A stretch of DNA of 64,000 bases from Micromonospora sp. RHAY321. Lineage in GTDB: Bacteria > Actinomycetota > Actinomycetes > Mycobacteriales > Micromonosporaceae. The notes under the pieces were generated by a model. That model ran no database searches and was not told where the DNA came from. It saw nothing but the letters and a program-made list of their open reading frames with translations. The position numbers were made by a program, and so were the translations under genes. Of the stretch, positions 24,913 through 33,568 are shown piece by piece. Each line of letters begins with the position of its first letter. Position 1 is the first letter of the stretch. The stretch lies in contig NZ_JAMHIW010000017.1 in NCBI RefSeq assembly GCF_023896955.1, positions 62,001-126,000 of the forward strand. The letters are read 5' to 3'.

Positions 24913-25944
24913 ATGCGCAGAACGCCCGCCCTGCTCGCCCTCACCGCCACCGCGCTGGCCGCGGTCCTGTTCGGCCCCACAACGGCCCGGGCCGCCGTGG
25001 ACCCCAACCTGAAGATGTCCGCGAGCACCGGCGTCGGCACGCACAACGCGTACGAGAAGGGCACCTACACCTACCTGGCGCAGGCGCTGGACGCCCGACC
25101 CGGACTGATCGAGCTGGACGTCTGGCCGGACGTGCTCACCCGGCAGTGGCGGGTCAGCCACAGCAACCCGTTGGGCAACGACAACAACTGCGTGGCCGCC
25201 ACCAGTGCCGCCCAGCTCTACACCGGCACCCGCAACCGGAACCTGGAGCACTGCCTGGACAACATCCGGCTCTGGTCGGCGGCGCACCCGGACGCCGGGC
25301 CGCTGATCCTGAAGTTGGAGCTGAAGACCGGGTTCAGCAGCCGGACCGGACAGGGGCCGGTGGAGCTGGACGCCCTGCTCGCCGCCCGGCTCGGTGATCG
25401 CGTGTTCACCCCGGCCCAGTTGCGCGGCGGTCACGCCAGCCTGGACGCGGCCGCCCGCGCCGACGCGTGGCCGAGCCGGGCCCAGCTGGCCGGCAAGGTG
25501 ATCGTCGAGCTGATCCCCGGCACGGTGGAGGAGGGCAACCCGACCGACGTGCTCTGGACCGACGTGGAGTACGCCCGCCACCTCGCCGGGCTGGCGGCGG
25601 CCGGCACCCTGGACCGGGCCCGGGCGTTCCCCGCGGTGCACCGGGCGCAGGCCGGCGACCCGCGCTCGCGCTACGCCGATGCCGCGCTGCGGCCGTGGTT
25701 CGTGCTCTTCGACGGCGATGCCACCGCCTATCTGACGGGCGGCATCGACACCGCCTGGTACGCCGCGAACCGTTATCTCCTGGTGATGACCGACGCGCAG
25801 AACGTCCCGCCGGCGGTGCCGTCCACGGACCCGGACGCCGCCCAGGCCCGCGTCGCCGAACTGGCCGCCCACCACGCCACCATCGCCTCCGCCGACTGGG
25901 CGGCCCTGCCCACGGTCGTTCCCACCGTGCTACCGCGCGGCTGA
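24913..25944 (+). CDS. Secreted phosphatidylinositol-specific phospholipase C-like protein
   Basis: A 343-residue exported protein. Residues 1-28 form a signal peptide (RR, hydrophobic core, then TTARAA). The catalytic fold follows: GTHNAYEKG with the first histidine, LIELDVWPD with acidic metal ligands, and WRVSHSNPLG with the second histidine. This fits the calcium-dependent PI-PLC group, which cleaves inositol phospholipids; the true substrate is unproven. ATG 24913 has AGGAGG 6 nt upstream. It is monocistronic, ending at a strong hairpin. Confidence 0.82.
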   Translation: MRRTPALLALTATALAAVLFGPTTARAAVDPNLKMSASTGVGTHNAYEKGTYTYLAQALDARPGLIELDVWPDVLTRQWRVSHSNPLGNDNNCVAATSAAQLYTGTRNRNLEHCLDNIRLWSAAHPDAGPLILKLELKTGFSSRTGQGPVELDALLAARLGDRVFTPAQLRGGHASLDAAARADAWPSRAQLAGKVIVELIPGTVEEGNPTDVLWTDVEYARHLAGLAAAGTLDRARAFPAVHRAQAGDPRSRYADAALRPWFVLFDGDATAYLTGGIDTAWYAANRYLLVMTDAQNVPPAVPSTDPDAAQARVAELAAHHATIASADWAALPTVVPTVLPRG

Positions 25945-25991
25945 CCAACCCCCTACCCGGTGGGCCGCGCCGCCGGTCACCGACGGGAGCA

Positions 25992-26021
25992 TCCGGCCCG
26001 GGCCTCGCGGCCCGGGCCGGA
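25992..26021. terminator. Bidirectional hairpin terminator
   Basis: TCCGGCCCGGGCC, loop TCGC and its complement form a perfect 13-bp stem between two convergent genes. No U tract. Confidence 0.75.
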
Positions 26022-26027
26022 CCCGGC

Positions 26028-26915
26028 TCAGCCCTTGCTCAGCCCGACCGTGGCGGAGTCGGCGTCGCTGACGAAGACGTCGTACGTCGTGTCGTAGGAG
26101 CTGGCGTTGGCGGACACCTCCACGTCACCCCGACGGAACGGGGTGGCGCTGAACGAGGGTGTCGCCGACGTCCAGGCGATCGGCTCACCGGGAGTGCACG
26201 CCACCTCTGCCCGGACCAGGCCCTCCGCACGCTGCCCGTGCCGCGCCTGCGTGACCTGACCCTCCACGTAGACCGTGGCCGGCGCGGTGCAGGTCACCGT
26301 GCCGTGCACCGTCACCTCGTCGGTCCGGGTGTCGATCGTGCCCGTGGTGGCCACCTCCACGCCGACGGCGAGCACCGGCGGCGCCGGCGGGTTGGCGACG
26401 TGCACCTCACCGCGGGCGGAGCCCGTGCTGTAGTTGCAGCGCTGCTCGAACGTAGCGTCGAACCGCTCCAGGTAACCGTACGGGCCCCAGGAGATGTCGG
26501 TGACCGTGAAGGAGCCGGTCTGCCCGTACGGGCAGATCCTGTCGTTGCCGCTCAGGGCGATGCCGGGGAGCGGGCTCTCGTAGAGGTACTCGGTCGCGCC
26601 GGTGTAGGTGCCCACGGTCAGCGGCTGACCGACCGGCGCGCTCAGGTCGATGGTCCACGGGCCGGCGGGCGGGTCGAAGACCTGGACGGTGAGGTGGTTG
26701 GCCGTGCCCCAGACGTTGAAGCCGTCCCCGTCCGCCGTGGCGAACGAGTAGCTCCGGCCCTCGGTGACCGGGTCGTCCGTGTCACCGGTGACCACCAGCG
26801 AGGCGGACTGTGGTGCCTTCGCCTGCGCCGGGGTGGCGACGGCCAGCGCGCCGATCGCCACGGTGGTCAGCGTGAGGGCTGTGGCGAGGAGGGAACGTTT
26901 CCGGGAGAGTCGCAT
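26028..26915 (-). CDS. Secreted protein of unknown function
   Basis: A 295-residue exported protein I do not recognise. The signal peptide is textbook: MRLSRKRS, a hydrophobic core, then TPAQA with cleavage near residue 32. The mature part is rich in Thr, Val and Gly, looks all-beta, and has scattered cysteines (RICPYG, QRCNYS, VTCTAPA, VACTPGE) that may pair as disulfides. ATG 26915 has AAGGGG 5 nt upstream; the longer upstream reading would spoil the signal peptide. A minus-strand TAGAGT (26985-26980) may be its -10, leaving a ~60-nt leader. Confidence 0.7.
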   Translation of the reverse strand: MRLSRKRSLLATALTLTTVAIGALAVATPAQAKAPQSASLVVTGDTDDPVTEGRSYSFATADGDGFNVWGTANHLTVQVFDPPAGPWTIDLSAPVGQPLTVGTYTGATEYLYESPLPGIALSGNDRICPYGQTGSFTVTDISWGPYGYLERFDATFEQRCNYSTGSARGEVHVANPPAPPVLAVGVEVATTGTIDTRTDEVTVHGTVTCTAPATVYVEGQVTQARHGQRAEGLVRAEVACTPGEPIAWTSATPSFSATPFRRGDVEVSANASSYDTTYDVFVSDADSATVGLSKG

Positions 26916-27044
26916 GCTGCCCCTTCGACAGGTGAACATGGCCCGCTGGGGAGATCGACACATCTGCCCAGCTCAATCGACTCTAGGGGGTCGGCGGACG
27001 ATTGACCGCCCCGTCCGAAACCGATCAGCGGGTCGCCCCGGTCG

Positions 27045-29576
27045 TCAGGAGGCGCCGTCGGCGCGGAGCCGGAAGACGTTCGATTCGGCCGAGTCACGCA
27101 GCGACCCGAGCACGGCACCGATCTTGTCGGCCGGCATCGGCTTGAAGAAGTGGTAGCCCTGCGCGGAGGTGCAGCCCAGTTCCGCGAGGGCGATCCGCTG
27201 CTCGGCGGTCTCCACCCCCTCGGCCACCACGCGCAGCCCCAGCTCGTGGGCGAGGCCAACGGTGGTCCGTACGATCGCCGCCGCCTCCGGCGAGTCCGCC
27301 ATCCGGATCACGAACGAGCGGTCCACCTTCAACTCGTCCACGGCGATCCGGGTGAGGAACGTCAGCGAGGAGAAGCCGGTGCCGAAGTCGTCCACCGCGA
27401 GCTGCACGCCCATCGACCGGAGCGTCGCCAGCACCTCGTCGATGACCTCCAGCTCGCTCATCACCACCGTCTCGGTGATCTCCAGGACCAGCCGGTGCGG
27501 TGGCACCTGGTGCCGGCGCAGCGCGTCGCCGATCTCCGCCGGCAGCCGCGGGTCGAGCAGGCTGCGCGCCGACAGGTTGACCGAGATCGGGACGTCCAGC
27601 CCCTCCCGGGCCCAGCCGGCGGCCACGCCGAGGGCCTTGTCCAGCACGTAACGCGTGAACGTGCCGAGCTGCTCGCTGTTCTCCACGGGGCGGATGAAGT
27701 CGGCGGGGCTCAGCCAGCCACGGCGGGGGTGCCGCCAGCGGATCAGCGCCTCCACCCCGGTTGCCGCGCCGGTGGCCAGGTCGACCGCCGGCTGCAACGC
27801 CAGGACCAGCTGGTCGTCGACCTCCAGCGCCTCGCGCAGCTCGGCCAGCAGGGCGAGCTGATCGGTGCTGGCCGCGTCCCGGGCGCCGTCGTACGCGGCG
27901 ACGCTGCCGCCGCCCTCCTTGGCCTGGTACATCGCGATGTCGGCCCGGCGCAGCAGCTCGGTCAGGTCGGCGGTGCCGGCGTCGGCCACCACCACCCCGA
28001 CGGAGACCTCGATGGACATGCGGACGCCCGCCACCTCGGTCGGCGCGGCGAGCCGCTCGGCGATCTCGCGGGCCTGGCGCAGCGCGTGGGCCATCGGGGC
28101 GGCCCGGTCACCGAGCACCGGCACGGAGGTGAGCAGCAGCGCGAACTCGTCGCCACCGAGCCGGCCGAGCAGGTCACCGGGGCGGGCCAACGCGCTGAGC
28201 CGGTTCGCCGTCAACCGCAGCAGCTGGTCGCCGGCGGCGTGCCCGAGGGTGTCGTTGACTTCCTTGAACTGGTTGATGTCCAGCAGCAGCAGCGCCACCG
28301 GGTGATCGTGCGCGAGCTGCCGCAGCGACTGATCGCCCTTGCCGAGCATGGCGGCCCGGTTGGCCAGCCCGGTGAGCGGATCGTGCACCGCCTCGTACGA
28401 CGAGCGGGCGGTGACGAGACGCAGCTCGCGGTGGGTCGCGGCGTCGTGCAGCGCGGCCGCGAGCGCGTCGCCGAACGCGGCCACGGCGTCGCGTTCCCTG
28501 GTGGCGGGCGGAGCGGAGCGGGGGAACCGGACCCGCAGCTGACCGACCGGCGCGGCGCCCACCGACAGTGGACGGATCAGCTCGTGCTCATCGGACTCCG
28601 ACGGCAGCGGCGGGTCGATTTCGCGGTCGACGAGCTGGCCACCGGCGTCACCCCGGTAGCGCTGCCACCGACCGTCGGCCCGGGCCACATCGACGTCCAC
28701 CAGCTCGGCGTTGAACAGCGTCAGCGCGCCGGTCACCGCCGCGCTGGCCACGCCCCGCTCGTCGAGCTGGTTGAGGGCCGCGGTGGCCTCGGCGAACGCC
28801 CGCCACGTCCGGCGTTCCTGGTCGGCCCGCAACCGGTAGCGGTAGGTCTGCTGGAGCAGCCACAGCAGCGGCGGGAGCAGCAGCAACCATCGCGGGTCGA
28901 GCTCCAGCAGCGTGACCACCACCAGCCCGACCGCCAGGTTGCCCACGAACATCAGCAGCTTGCCGCGCAGGGCGGCGAGCAGGGGCGGCCCGATCGGTAC
29001 GCCGTGCCGCAGGCCCAGCGTCACCCCACCCAGCCAGGCGGTCACCAGTAGGTAGGTCACCGAACCGGCGATCACGGCCATCGCCAGGATCGGCGTGGGC
29101 GCGGCGAGCAGCGGCTGCCCGAGTGCGCTGGTCACGGACACGGCCAGTGCCGACGCGGAGGCCAGCGACGCGGCGATCCGGACGATCTCCAGCACCGGGC
29201 GGCGGTCGTTGTACAGGGAGAGAACCGTCCAGGCCAGCCCGGCGCCGAGCAGGGTGGCCGCCGGCAGCCAGCCGGCGGGCGCCAGGTAGAGGCAGATGAT
29301 CAGAGCCGCCTCACCCCAGGTGATGCTGACCATGCCGGCGCCGGAGCGGAACCGCAGTCGGGCGAACTGGGCGACGGCGAGGACGGCGACGGCGATGCCG
29401 AAGCGGGTTGGACCGCCGAGCGGGTCGTCGGCGGGCAGCCCATCCGGCAGGGTCAACCCGACCCCGGCGGCGATCAGAGCGGTCAGCGTCACTGCGGCGG
29501 TGAGCACGAGCAGCCGGGAAGGCGTGCCGCGCACCCCGAGCCGGTCGAACGAGTCGCCGGCGGGGCCGGAGGTCAT
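27045..29576 (-). CDS. Membrane-anchored GGDEF-EAL cyclic-di-GMP protein
   Basis: An 843-residue signalling protein that may make and/or degrade c-di-GMP at the membrane. Residues ~15-245 form a multi-span membrane sensor, and ~250-370 a linker that may be GAF-like. The GGDEF domain spans ~395-555, with an intact RLGGDEFALL and an inhibitory-site RPGD five residues before it. The EAL domain spans ~575-830, with GVEALIRWRHP, DDFGTGFSSL and KVDRSF. Both active sites therefore look complete. ATG 29576 has a strong GGAGGAGG Shine-Dalgarno sequence. A large inverted repeat lies ~70-115 bp upstream. Confidence 0.9.
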   Translation of the reverse strand: MTSGPAGDSFDRLGVRGTPSRLLVLTAAVTLTALIAAGVGLTLPDGLPADDPLGGPTRFGIAVAVLAVAQFARLRFRSGAGMVSITWGEAALIICLYLAPAGWLPAATLLGAGLAWTVLSLYNDRRPVLEIVRIAASLASASALAVSVTSALGQPLLAAPTPILAMAVIAGSVTYLLVTAWLGGVTLGLRHGVPIGPPLLAALRGKLLMFVGNLAVGLVVVTLLELDPRWLLLLPPLLWLLQQTYRYRLRADQERRTWRAFAEATAALNQLDERGVASAAVTGALTLFNAELVDVDVARADGRWQRYRGDAGGQLVDREIDPPLPSESDEHELIRPLSVGAAPVGQLRVRFPRSAPPATRERDAVAAFGDALAAALHDAATHRELRLVTARSSYEAVHDPLTGLANRAAMLGKGDQSLRQLAHDHPVALLLLDINQFKEVNDTLGHAAGDQLLRLTANRLSALARPGDLLGRLGGDEFALLLTSVPVLGDRAAPMAHALRQAREIAERLAAPTEVAGVRMSIEVSVGVVVADAGTADLTELLRRADIAMYQAKEGGGSVAAYDGARDAASTDQLALLAELREALEVDDQLVLALQPAVDLATGAATGVEALIRWRHPRRGWLSPADFIRPVENSEQLGTFTRYVLDKALGVAAGWAREGLDVPISVNLSARSLLDPRLPAEIGDALRRHQVPPHRLVLEITETVVMSELEVIDEVLATLRSMGVQLAVDDFGTGFSSLTFLTRIAVDELKVDRSFVIRMADSPEAAAIVRTTVGLAHELGLRVVAEGVETAEQRIALAELGCTSAQGYHFFKPMPADKIGAVLGSLRDSAESNVFRLRADGAS

Positions 29577-29646
29577 GGACCTCCTCCGTCAGCCGACCGA
29601 CCGACGGCGCGGCGGGCGGCCGGTGCTGTGACGATCATCGGCGCCC

Positions 29647-29691
29647 CCTTCCGCGCACGGCTCGGGGACTTTTGGTCCCCCCGGCGGAAGG
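29647..29691. other. Two-tier inverted repeat upstream of GGDEF-EAL gene
   Basis: CCTTCCGC (29647-29654) pairs with GCGGAAGG (29684-29691). Inside lies GGGGAC-TTTTG-GTCCCC (29664-29680). It could be an operator, an RNA element in the leader of the GGDEF-EAL gene, or a second terminator. The inner palindrome looks somewhat like a DosR/DevR box, but its centre is one base too long. Confidence 0.45.
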
Positions 29692-29699
29692 CTAAGCCA

Positions 29700-29735
29700 A
29701 ACCGGGTGGTCGCAACAGGGGTCGACCACCCGGTT
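29700..29735 (-). terminator. Hairpin terminator after the small membrane protein gene
   Basis: AACCGGGTGGTCG and its exact complement form a 13-bp stem with a 10-nt loop, 20 bp after the stop of the 97-residue gene on the minus strand. Confidence 0.7.
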
Positions 29736-29755
29736 CGGCGTGAATCATGCGCGGA

Positions 29756-30049
29756 CTACCCGTTCCGGTGCTGCTGGTGCCCGTTGGGAGCGGGCGTGGA
29801 TGAATCGCGCCCTCCGGTCCCGTCTGTCGGATCGGCGACTGCCACGTCGGCCCTGGTCGGGTCGGTCGGGGAGGCCTGCTGCGGGAACCGGTCGGGCAGC
29901 CGGCGCAGCCGGGCGTTCATGTTGCGGATCAGCAGGATGGTCGCGGTAGCCAGCAGCAGGATGAGGAAGAGGCCCATCGGCCCGGCCAGGCCACCCGTGC
30001 GGGTGTCCCCGAAGTTGTTCTCCGCGAGCACCTCGGCAGCGGTCAGCAT
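29756..30049 (-). CDS. Small single-span membrane protein next to mca
   Basis: A 97-residue protein of unknown function. One membrane helix (LAGPMGLFLILLLATATILLI, residues ~21-41) is followed by a basic stop-transfer segment (RNMNARLRRLPDRF) and a polar tail. The ATG at 30049 has CGGAGGAA upstream. It lies 48 bp after mca on the same strand and ends in a strong terminator, so the two probably form an operon. From memory, mycobacteria have a similar-sized unknown gene (Rv1083) beside mca. Confidence 0.72.
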   Translation of the reverse strand: MLTAAEVLAENNFGDTRTGGLAGPMGLFLILLLATATILLIRNMNARLRRLPDRFPQQASPTDPTRADVAVADPTDGTGGRDSSTPAPNGHQQHRNG

Positions 30050-30097
30050 GGTGTTCCTCCGATGTGCGGTTGGTTACCAGCGTAGCGCTGGGCGGAA

Positions 30098-30979
30098 TCA
30101 GCGCGCGTGCGCCGTCTCCCGCACGCCCGCGAAGAGGTCGGACTCGGGCAACGGGCTGTCCACCATCGAACGGGCCAGCTCGAAGTCCTCGGTCGGCCAG
30201 GCACGCTGCTGGAGCTCCATCGGAACGTGGAACCAGAAACCGTCCGGGTCGACCTGGGTGGCGTGGGCGCGCAGCGCGTCGTCGCGGACCGAGAAGTAGT
30301 CGGCGCACTCCACCCGGGTGGTGATCCGGGGGCCCTTGTCCGGCCGGTCCTCCCAGCGCTTGAGCCACTCCTCGTAGGGCGACTCCAGGCCAGCGGCGAG
30401 CATGCCCTCGTGCAGGGCCGTGATCTTGGCCTTGGAGAAACCGATGTCGTAGTAGAGCTTCAGCGGCTGCCACGGGGCACCCAGCTCCGGGTAGCGCTCC
30501 GGGTCGCCGGCGGCCTCGAAGGCGGCCACGCTCACCTTGTGGCACATGATGTGGTCGGGGTGCGGGTAACCGCCCTCCTCGTCGTACGTGGTCACGACGT
30601 GCGGACGGAACTCACGCATCAGCCGCACCAGCGGCCCGGCCGCCACCTCGACGTCCTGGAGGGCGAAGCAGCCGTCGGGCAGCGGGGGCAGCGGGTCGCC
30701 CTCGGGCAGCCCGGAGTCGACGAAGCCGAGCCAGGCCTGCTCGACGCCGAGGATCGCCCGGGCGGCGTCCATCTCGGCGCGTCGGATCTCGCCGATGTTG
30801 GCCCACACGTCGGGGCGGTCGAGCTTGGGGTTGAGCACACTGCCGCGCTCCCCGCCGGTGCACGTCACGACCAGGACGTCCACCCCCTGGGCGACGTATT
30901 TGGCCATGGTCGCGGCACCCTTGCTCGACTCGTCGTCGGGGTGCGCGTGCACGGCCATGAGACGCAGTTGCTCTGCCAA
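30098..30979 (-). CDS. mca: Mycothiol S-conjugate amidase
   Basis: A zinc-dependent cytosolic amidase that cleaves mycothiol-toxin conjugates to a mercapturic acid and GlcN-inositol, part of thiol-based detoxification in actinobacteria. At 293 residues it matches family length. Zinc ligands are in VHAHPDDESSKGAATMA and GGYPHPDHIMCHKVSV. MshB, the biosynthetic homologue, is closely similar; the segment KLYYDIGFSKAKITALHEGM favours Mca. The start is TTG 30979 with GAGGAG 8 nt upstream, matching the known N-terminus (LRLMAVHAHPDDE). Confidence 0.93.
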   Translation of the reverse strand: MAEQLRLMAVHAHPDDESSKGAATMAKYVAQGVDVLVVTCTGGERGSVLNPKLDRPDVWANIGEIRRAEMDAARAILGVEQAWLGFVDSGLPEGDPLPPLPDGCFALQDVEVAAGPLVRLMREFRPHVVTTYDEEGGYPHPDHIMCHKVSVAAFEAAGDPERYPELGAPWQPLKLYYDIGFSKAKITALHEGMLAAGLESPYEEWLKRWEDRPDKGPRITTRVECADYFSVRDDALRAHATQVDPDGFWFHVPMELQQRAWPTEDFELARSMVDSPLPESDLFAGVRETAHAR

Positions 30980-31179
30980 CGTCGGCGCTCCTCGTCTGTG
31001 CCGGACGGGTGGACCCCGACCGGGCTCGACCGGCTGACCTGCCGGGACCCTCCTCACCCCGTCGCCGGTCGGCGCCACGGGGGCCCGACCTGCCATTCCT
31101 GCCGGCGAGCCGGGCTGGGAGGATGGACTCTGTCATTCTTGCCGATGCCGCCGACAACAACGCCAGGAGATACCCGCCG

Positions 31180-31620
31180 GTGACCGAGACGCACGCCACA
31201 ATTTCCCCGGGCGCTCCGGTTTTCCCGGCCGGCCGCTACGGTCGCCGCCGAGCGCCCGGCGGCGGCCGACGCCGCACGCTGCTGGCCGGGCTGGTACTGC
31301 TGGCCCTGGTGGCGGCGCTGAGCCTGATCTCGGTCCGGCTCTACCAGCAGTACGGCGATCCGGCGTACGACGCCCAGGTGATCACCTACACCGACATCAC
31401 GGACAGTCAGGTGCTGGTCGACTTCCGGGTGACCGTGCCGCCGGGCGGATCGGCGGTCTGCGTGCTGCGTGCCCGGGACCGCGCCGGCGCCGAGGTGGCC
31501 CGCGAGGAGGTCACGGTGACCGCCGGGCCGGGCGACCGGCACGTCACCACCCGGCACCGCCTGGCCACCACCGCACGCCCGTTCATCGGCGAGGTGCTGC
31601 GCTGCCGGCCCCCGGCCTGA
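31180..31620 (+). CDS. DUF4307 membrane protein
   Basis: A 146-residue actinobacterial protein of unknown function. A basic, disordered N-terminus (RYGRRRAPGGGRRR) precedes one membrane helix (TLLAGLVLLALVAALSLISV, residues ~33-52) and a ~90-residue beta-rich extracellular domain. GTG 31180 is chosen because AGGAGA lies 9 nt upstream; the frame extends to ATG 31123 without such a site. It is divergent from mca and followed by greA, an order I recall from mycobacteria. Confidence 0.82.
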   Translation: MTETHATISPGAPVFPAGRYGRRRAPGGGRRRTLLAGLVLLALVAALSLISVRLYQQYGDPAYDAQVITYTDITDSQVLVDFRVTVPPGGSAVCVLRARDRAGAEVAREEVTVTAGPGDRHVTTRHRLATTARPFIGEVLRCRPPA

Positions 31621-31710
31621 CCAGCTGAGAGAGCGTTCCGGCAGGCCGCCGGAGGGGTCCCGGGCGGGCCCTTGCCGACGGTGTCGAAAGCGCACACCAG
31701 CGGTGATCGC

Positions 31711-31725
31711 CGACACGCTGTGTCG
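31711..31725. promoter_or_regulatory. Palindrome in the greA promoter
   Basis: CGACAC-GCT-GTGTCG is a perfect 6+3+6 palindrome. It ends 11 bp before a TAGTTT -10 (31737-31742), so it overlaps the expected -35 position of greA. It is a candidate repressor site; the regulator is unknown. Confidence 0.35.
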
Positions 31726-31788
31726 TACCGCACTGGTAGTTTGGTAGTTCACCTGTCAGCCAGCCACGCACAACTGAGGAGACCGCCT

Positions 31789-32286
31789 GTGTCCACTGGC
31801 AACGAGGCGCCCGCCACCTGGCTGTCCCAGGACGCGTACGACCGCCTCCAGGCCGAGCTCGACGAGCACATCGCCAACCGCCCGGCGATCGCTGCGGAGA
31901 TCAACGCGCGGCGCGAGGAGGGCGACCTGCGGGAGAACGGCGGCTACCACGCCGCCCGCGAGGAGCAGGGCAAGGCCGAGGGCCGCATCCGCTACCTGCA
32001 GGAGCTGCTGCGCACCGCCAAGGTCGGCGAGGCGCCGACGACGGACGCGGTGTCGCCCGGCATGGTGGTGACGATCTACTTCGACGACGACACCGAGGAC
32101 ACCGAGACCTTCCTGCTCGGCTCCCGGGAGATCGCGTCCACGACCGAGCTGACCGTCTACAGCCCCGAGTCGGCGCTGGGCAAGGCGATCCTGGGCGGTC
32201 GGCCCGGGCAGACCTGCACCTACACGGCGCCGAGCGGCGCCGACATCAAGGTGACCGTGGTCAGCTTCGAGCCGTTCTCCGGCTGA
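31789..32286 (+). CDS. greA: Transcription elongation factor GreA
   Basis: A cytosolic factor that inserts a coiled coil into the RNA polymerase secondary channel and triggers cleavage of backtracked RNA. At 165 residues, the N-terminal coiled coil bears the acidic tip in REEGDLRENGGYHAAREEQG; the C-terminal FKBP-like domain has VVTIYFDDDTEDTETFLLG and YSPESALGKAILG. GTG 31789 has GAGGAG 7 nt upstream. It ends at a hairpin shared with ilvA. Confidence 0.95.
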   Translation: MSTGNEAPATWLSQDAYDRLQAELDEHIANRPAIAAEINARREEGDLRENGGYHAAREEQGKAEGRIRYLQELLRTAKVGEAPTTDAVSPGMVVTIYFDDDTEDTETFLLGSREIASTTELTVYSPESALGKAILGGRPGQTCTYTAPSGADIKVTVVSFEPFSG

Positions 32287-32305
32287 CCCTCCCCCAGGGC
32301 ACGGT

Positions 32306-32361
32306 CCGCCGAGGCGTACCGCCGTCGGGGTGTGGCACCCAGTGGTGTCACGCCTCGGCGG
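32306..32361. terminator. Bidirectional terminator between greA and ilvA
   Basis: CCGCCGAGGCGT and its exact complement form a 12-bp stem; a second stem GGGTG-TGG-CACCC sits in the loop. The right arm lies inside the last codons of ilvA. Confidence 0.65.
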
Positions 32362-33568
32362 CGAAGACCACCTGGTAACCGCTGGCCCGCAACGCGCTGA
32401 TCAGCGTGTCGGAGTGCTCCACTCCCCGGGTCTCCACCGACAGCGCCACCTCCACCTCGCCGAGGCTCAGGTGCGGGTTGGCCCGCTGGTGCTCCACGTC
32501 CACCACGTTGGCCCGGTGCTCGGCGATCTGGCTGAGCAGCGAGGCGAGCTGGCCCGGCCGGTCCGAGCAGCGCACCGTCACCCGCAGGTAGCGACCCGCG
32601 GCGGCCAGACCGTGCTCGATCACCCGCAGCAGGAGCAGCGGGTCGATGTTGCCGCCGGACAGCACCGCGACGACCGGGGCCTCCACCTCCACCACACCGG
32701 CCAGCAGCGCGGCCACGCCGACCGCGCCGGCCGGCTCGACCACCTGCTTGCCCCGCTCCAGCAGCATCAGCAGGGCCCGGGAGATGTCCTCCTCGGAGAC
32801 CGTGACGATCTCGTCGACCAGCTTGCGGACGTGGTTGAAGGTGATCTCGCCGGGCCGGCCCACCGCGATGCCGTCCGCGATGGTGGAGAAGGCGGGCAGC
32901 CGGACCGGTTCCCCGGCCACCAGTGAGGGCGGGAAGGCCGCCGCGCCGGACGCCTGCACACCGATGATGCGGATGTCCGGTCGGAGCGCCTTGGCGGCCA
33001 CCGCCATGCCCGAGATCAGGCCGCCGCCACCCACGCCGGTGATGATGGTCCGCACGTCCGGGCACTGTTCGAGGATCTCCAGCGCCACGGTGCCCTGGCC
33101 GGCGATCACGTCCGGGTGGTCGAACGGGTGGATCAGCACCGCCCCGGTGCGCTCGGCGTACGTGTGCGCGGCCACCAGCGCCTCGTCGACGGTGTTGCCG
33201 GCCAGCTCGACCTGCGCGCCGTACCCCTTGGTGGCGGCCACCTTCGGCAGCGGCGCGTTGACCGGCATGAAGACCGTGGCGTGCGTGCCGACCAGCCCGG
33301 CGGCCAGCGCCACGCCCTGCGCGTGGTTGCCCGCGCTCGCCGCGACCACGCCGCGCTCCCGCTCGGCCGCCGACAGCCGGGAGATCCGCACGTACGCGCC
33401 GCGCACCTTGTACGAGCCGGCCCGCTGCACGTTCTCGCACTTCAGCCACGTCGGCCCGCCGAGTGCCGCACTCAGCGGCCGGGAGGGCTCCAGCGGGGTG
33501 GTCCGGATGACTCCGGCGAGCAGCTCCCGCGCGGCCCGCACGTCGTCGAGACCGACCAGTTCCGTCAT
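32348..33568 (-). CDS. ilvA: Threonine ammonia-lyase
   Basis: A PLP enzyme that deaminates threonine to 2-oxobutyrate, the first step to isoleucine. The PLP lysine is in RAGSYKVRGAYVR and the phosphate-binding loop in TGVGGGGLISG. A single C-terminal ACT domain (about residues 330-406) gives 406 residues, closer to the short TdcB-like form than to the 510-residue IlvA with two ACT-like units. The ATG overlaps the stop of the upstream DUF4328 gene by 4 bp, so the pair is coupled. Confidence 0.92.
   Translation of the reverse strand: MTELVGLDDVRAARELLAGVIRTTPLEPSRPLSAALGGPTWLKCENVQRAGSYKVRGAYVRISRLSAAERERGVVAASAGNHAQGVALAAGLVGTHATVFMPVNAPLPKVAATKGYGAQVELAGNTVDEALVAAHTYAERTGAVLIHPFDHPDVIAGQGTVALEILEQCPDVRTIITGVGGGGLISGMAVAAKALRPDIRIIGVQASGAAAFPPSLVAGEPVRLPAFSTIADGIAVGRPGEITFNHVRKLVDEIVTVSEEDISRALLMLLERGKQVVEPAGAVGVAALLAGVVEVEAPVVAVLSGGNIDPLLLLRVIEHGLAAAGRYLRVTVRCSDRPGQLASLLSQIAEHRANVVDVEHQRANPHLSLGEVEVALSVETRGVEHSDTLISALRASGYQVVFAAEA

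Noticed and set aside
29664..29680. DosR/DevR box
   Set aside because: The half-sites fit, but the centre is 5 nt instead of the 4 expected, and no DosR-type gene is in the window. It is kept only as a resemblance.
29577..29755. Possible c-di-GMP riboswitch before the GGDEF-EAL gene
   Set aside because: The hairpins do not contain the conserved GEMM core or tetraloop receptor that I would expect, so only an unnamed structure is reported.
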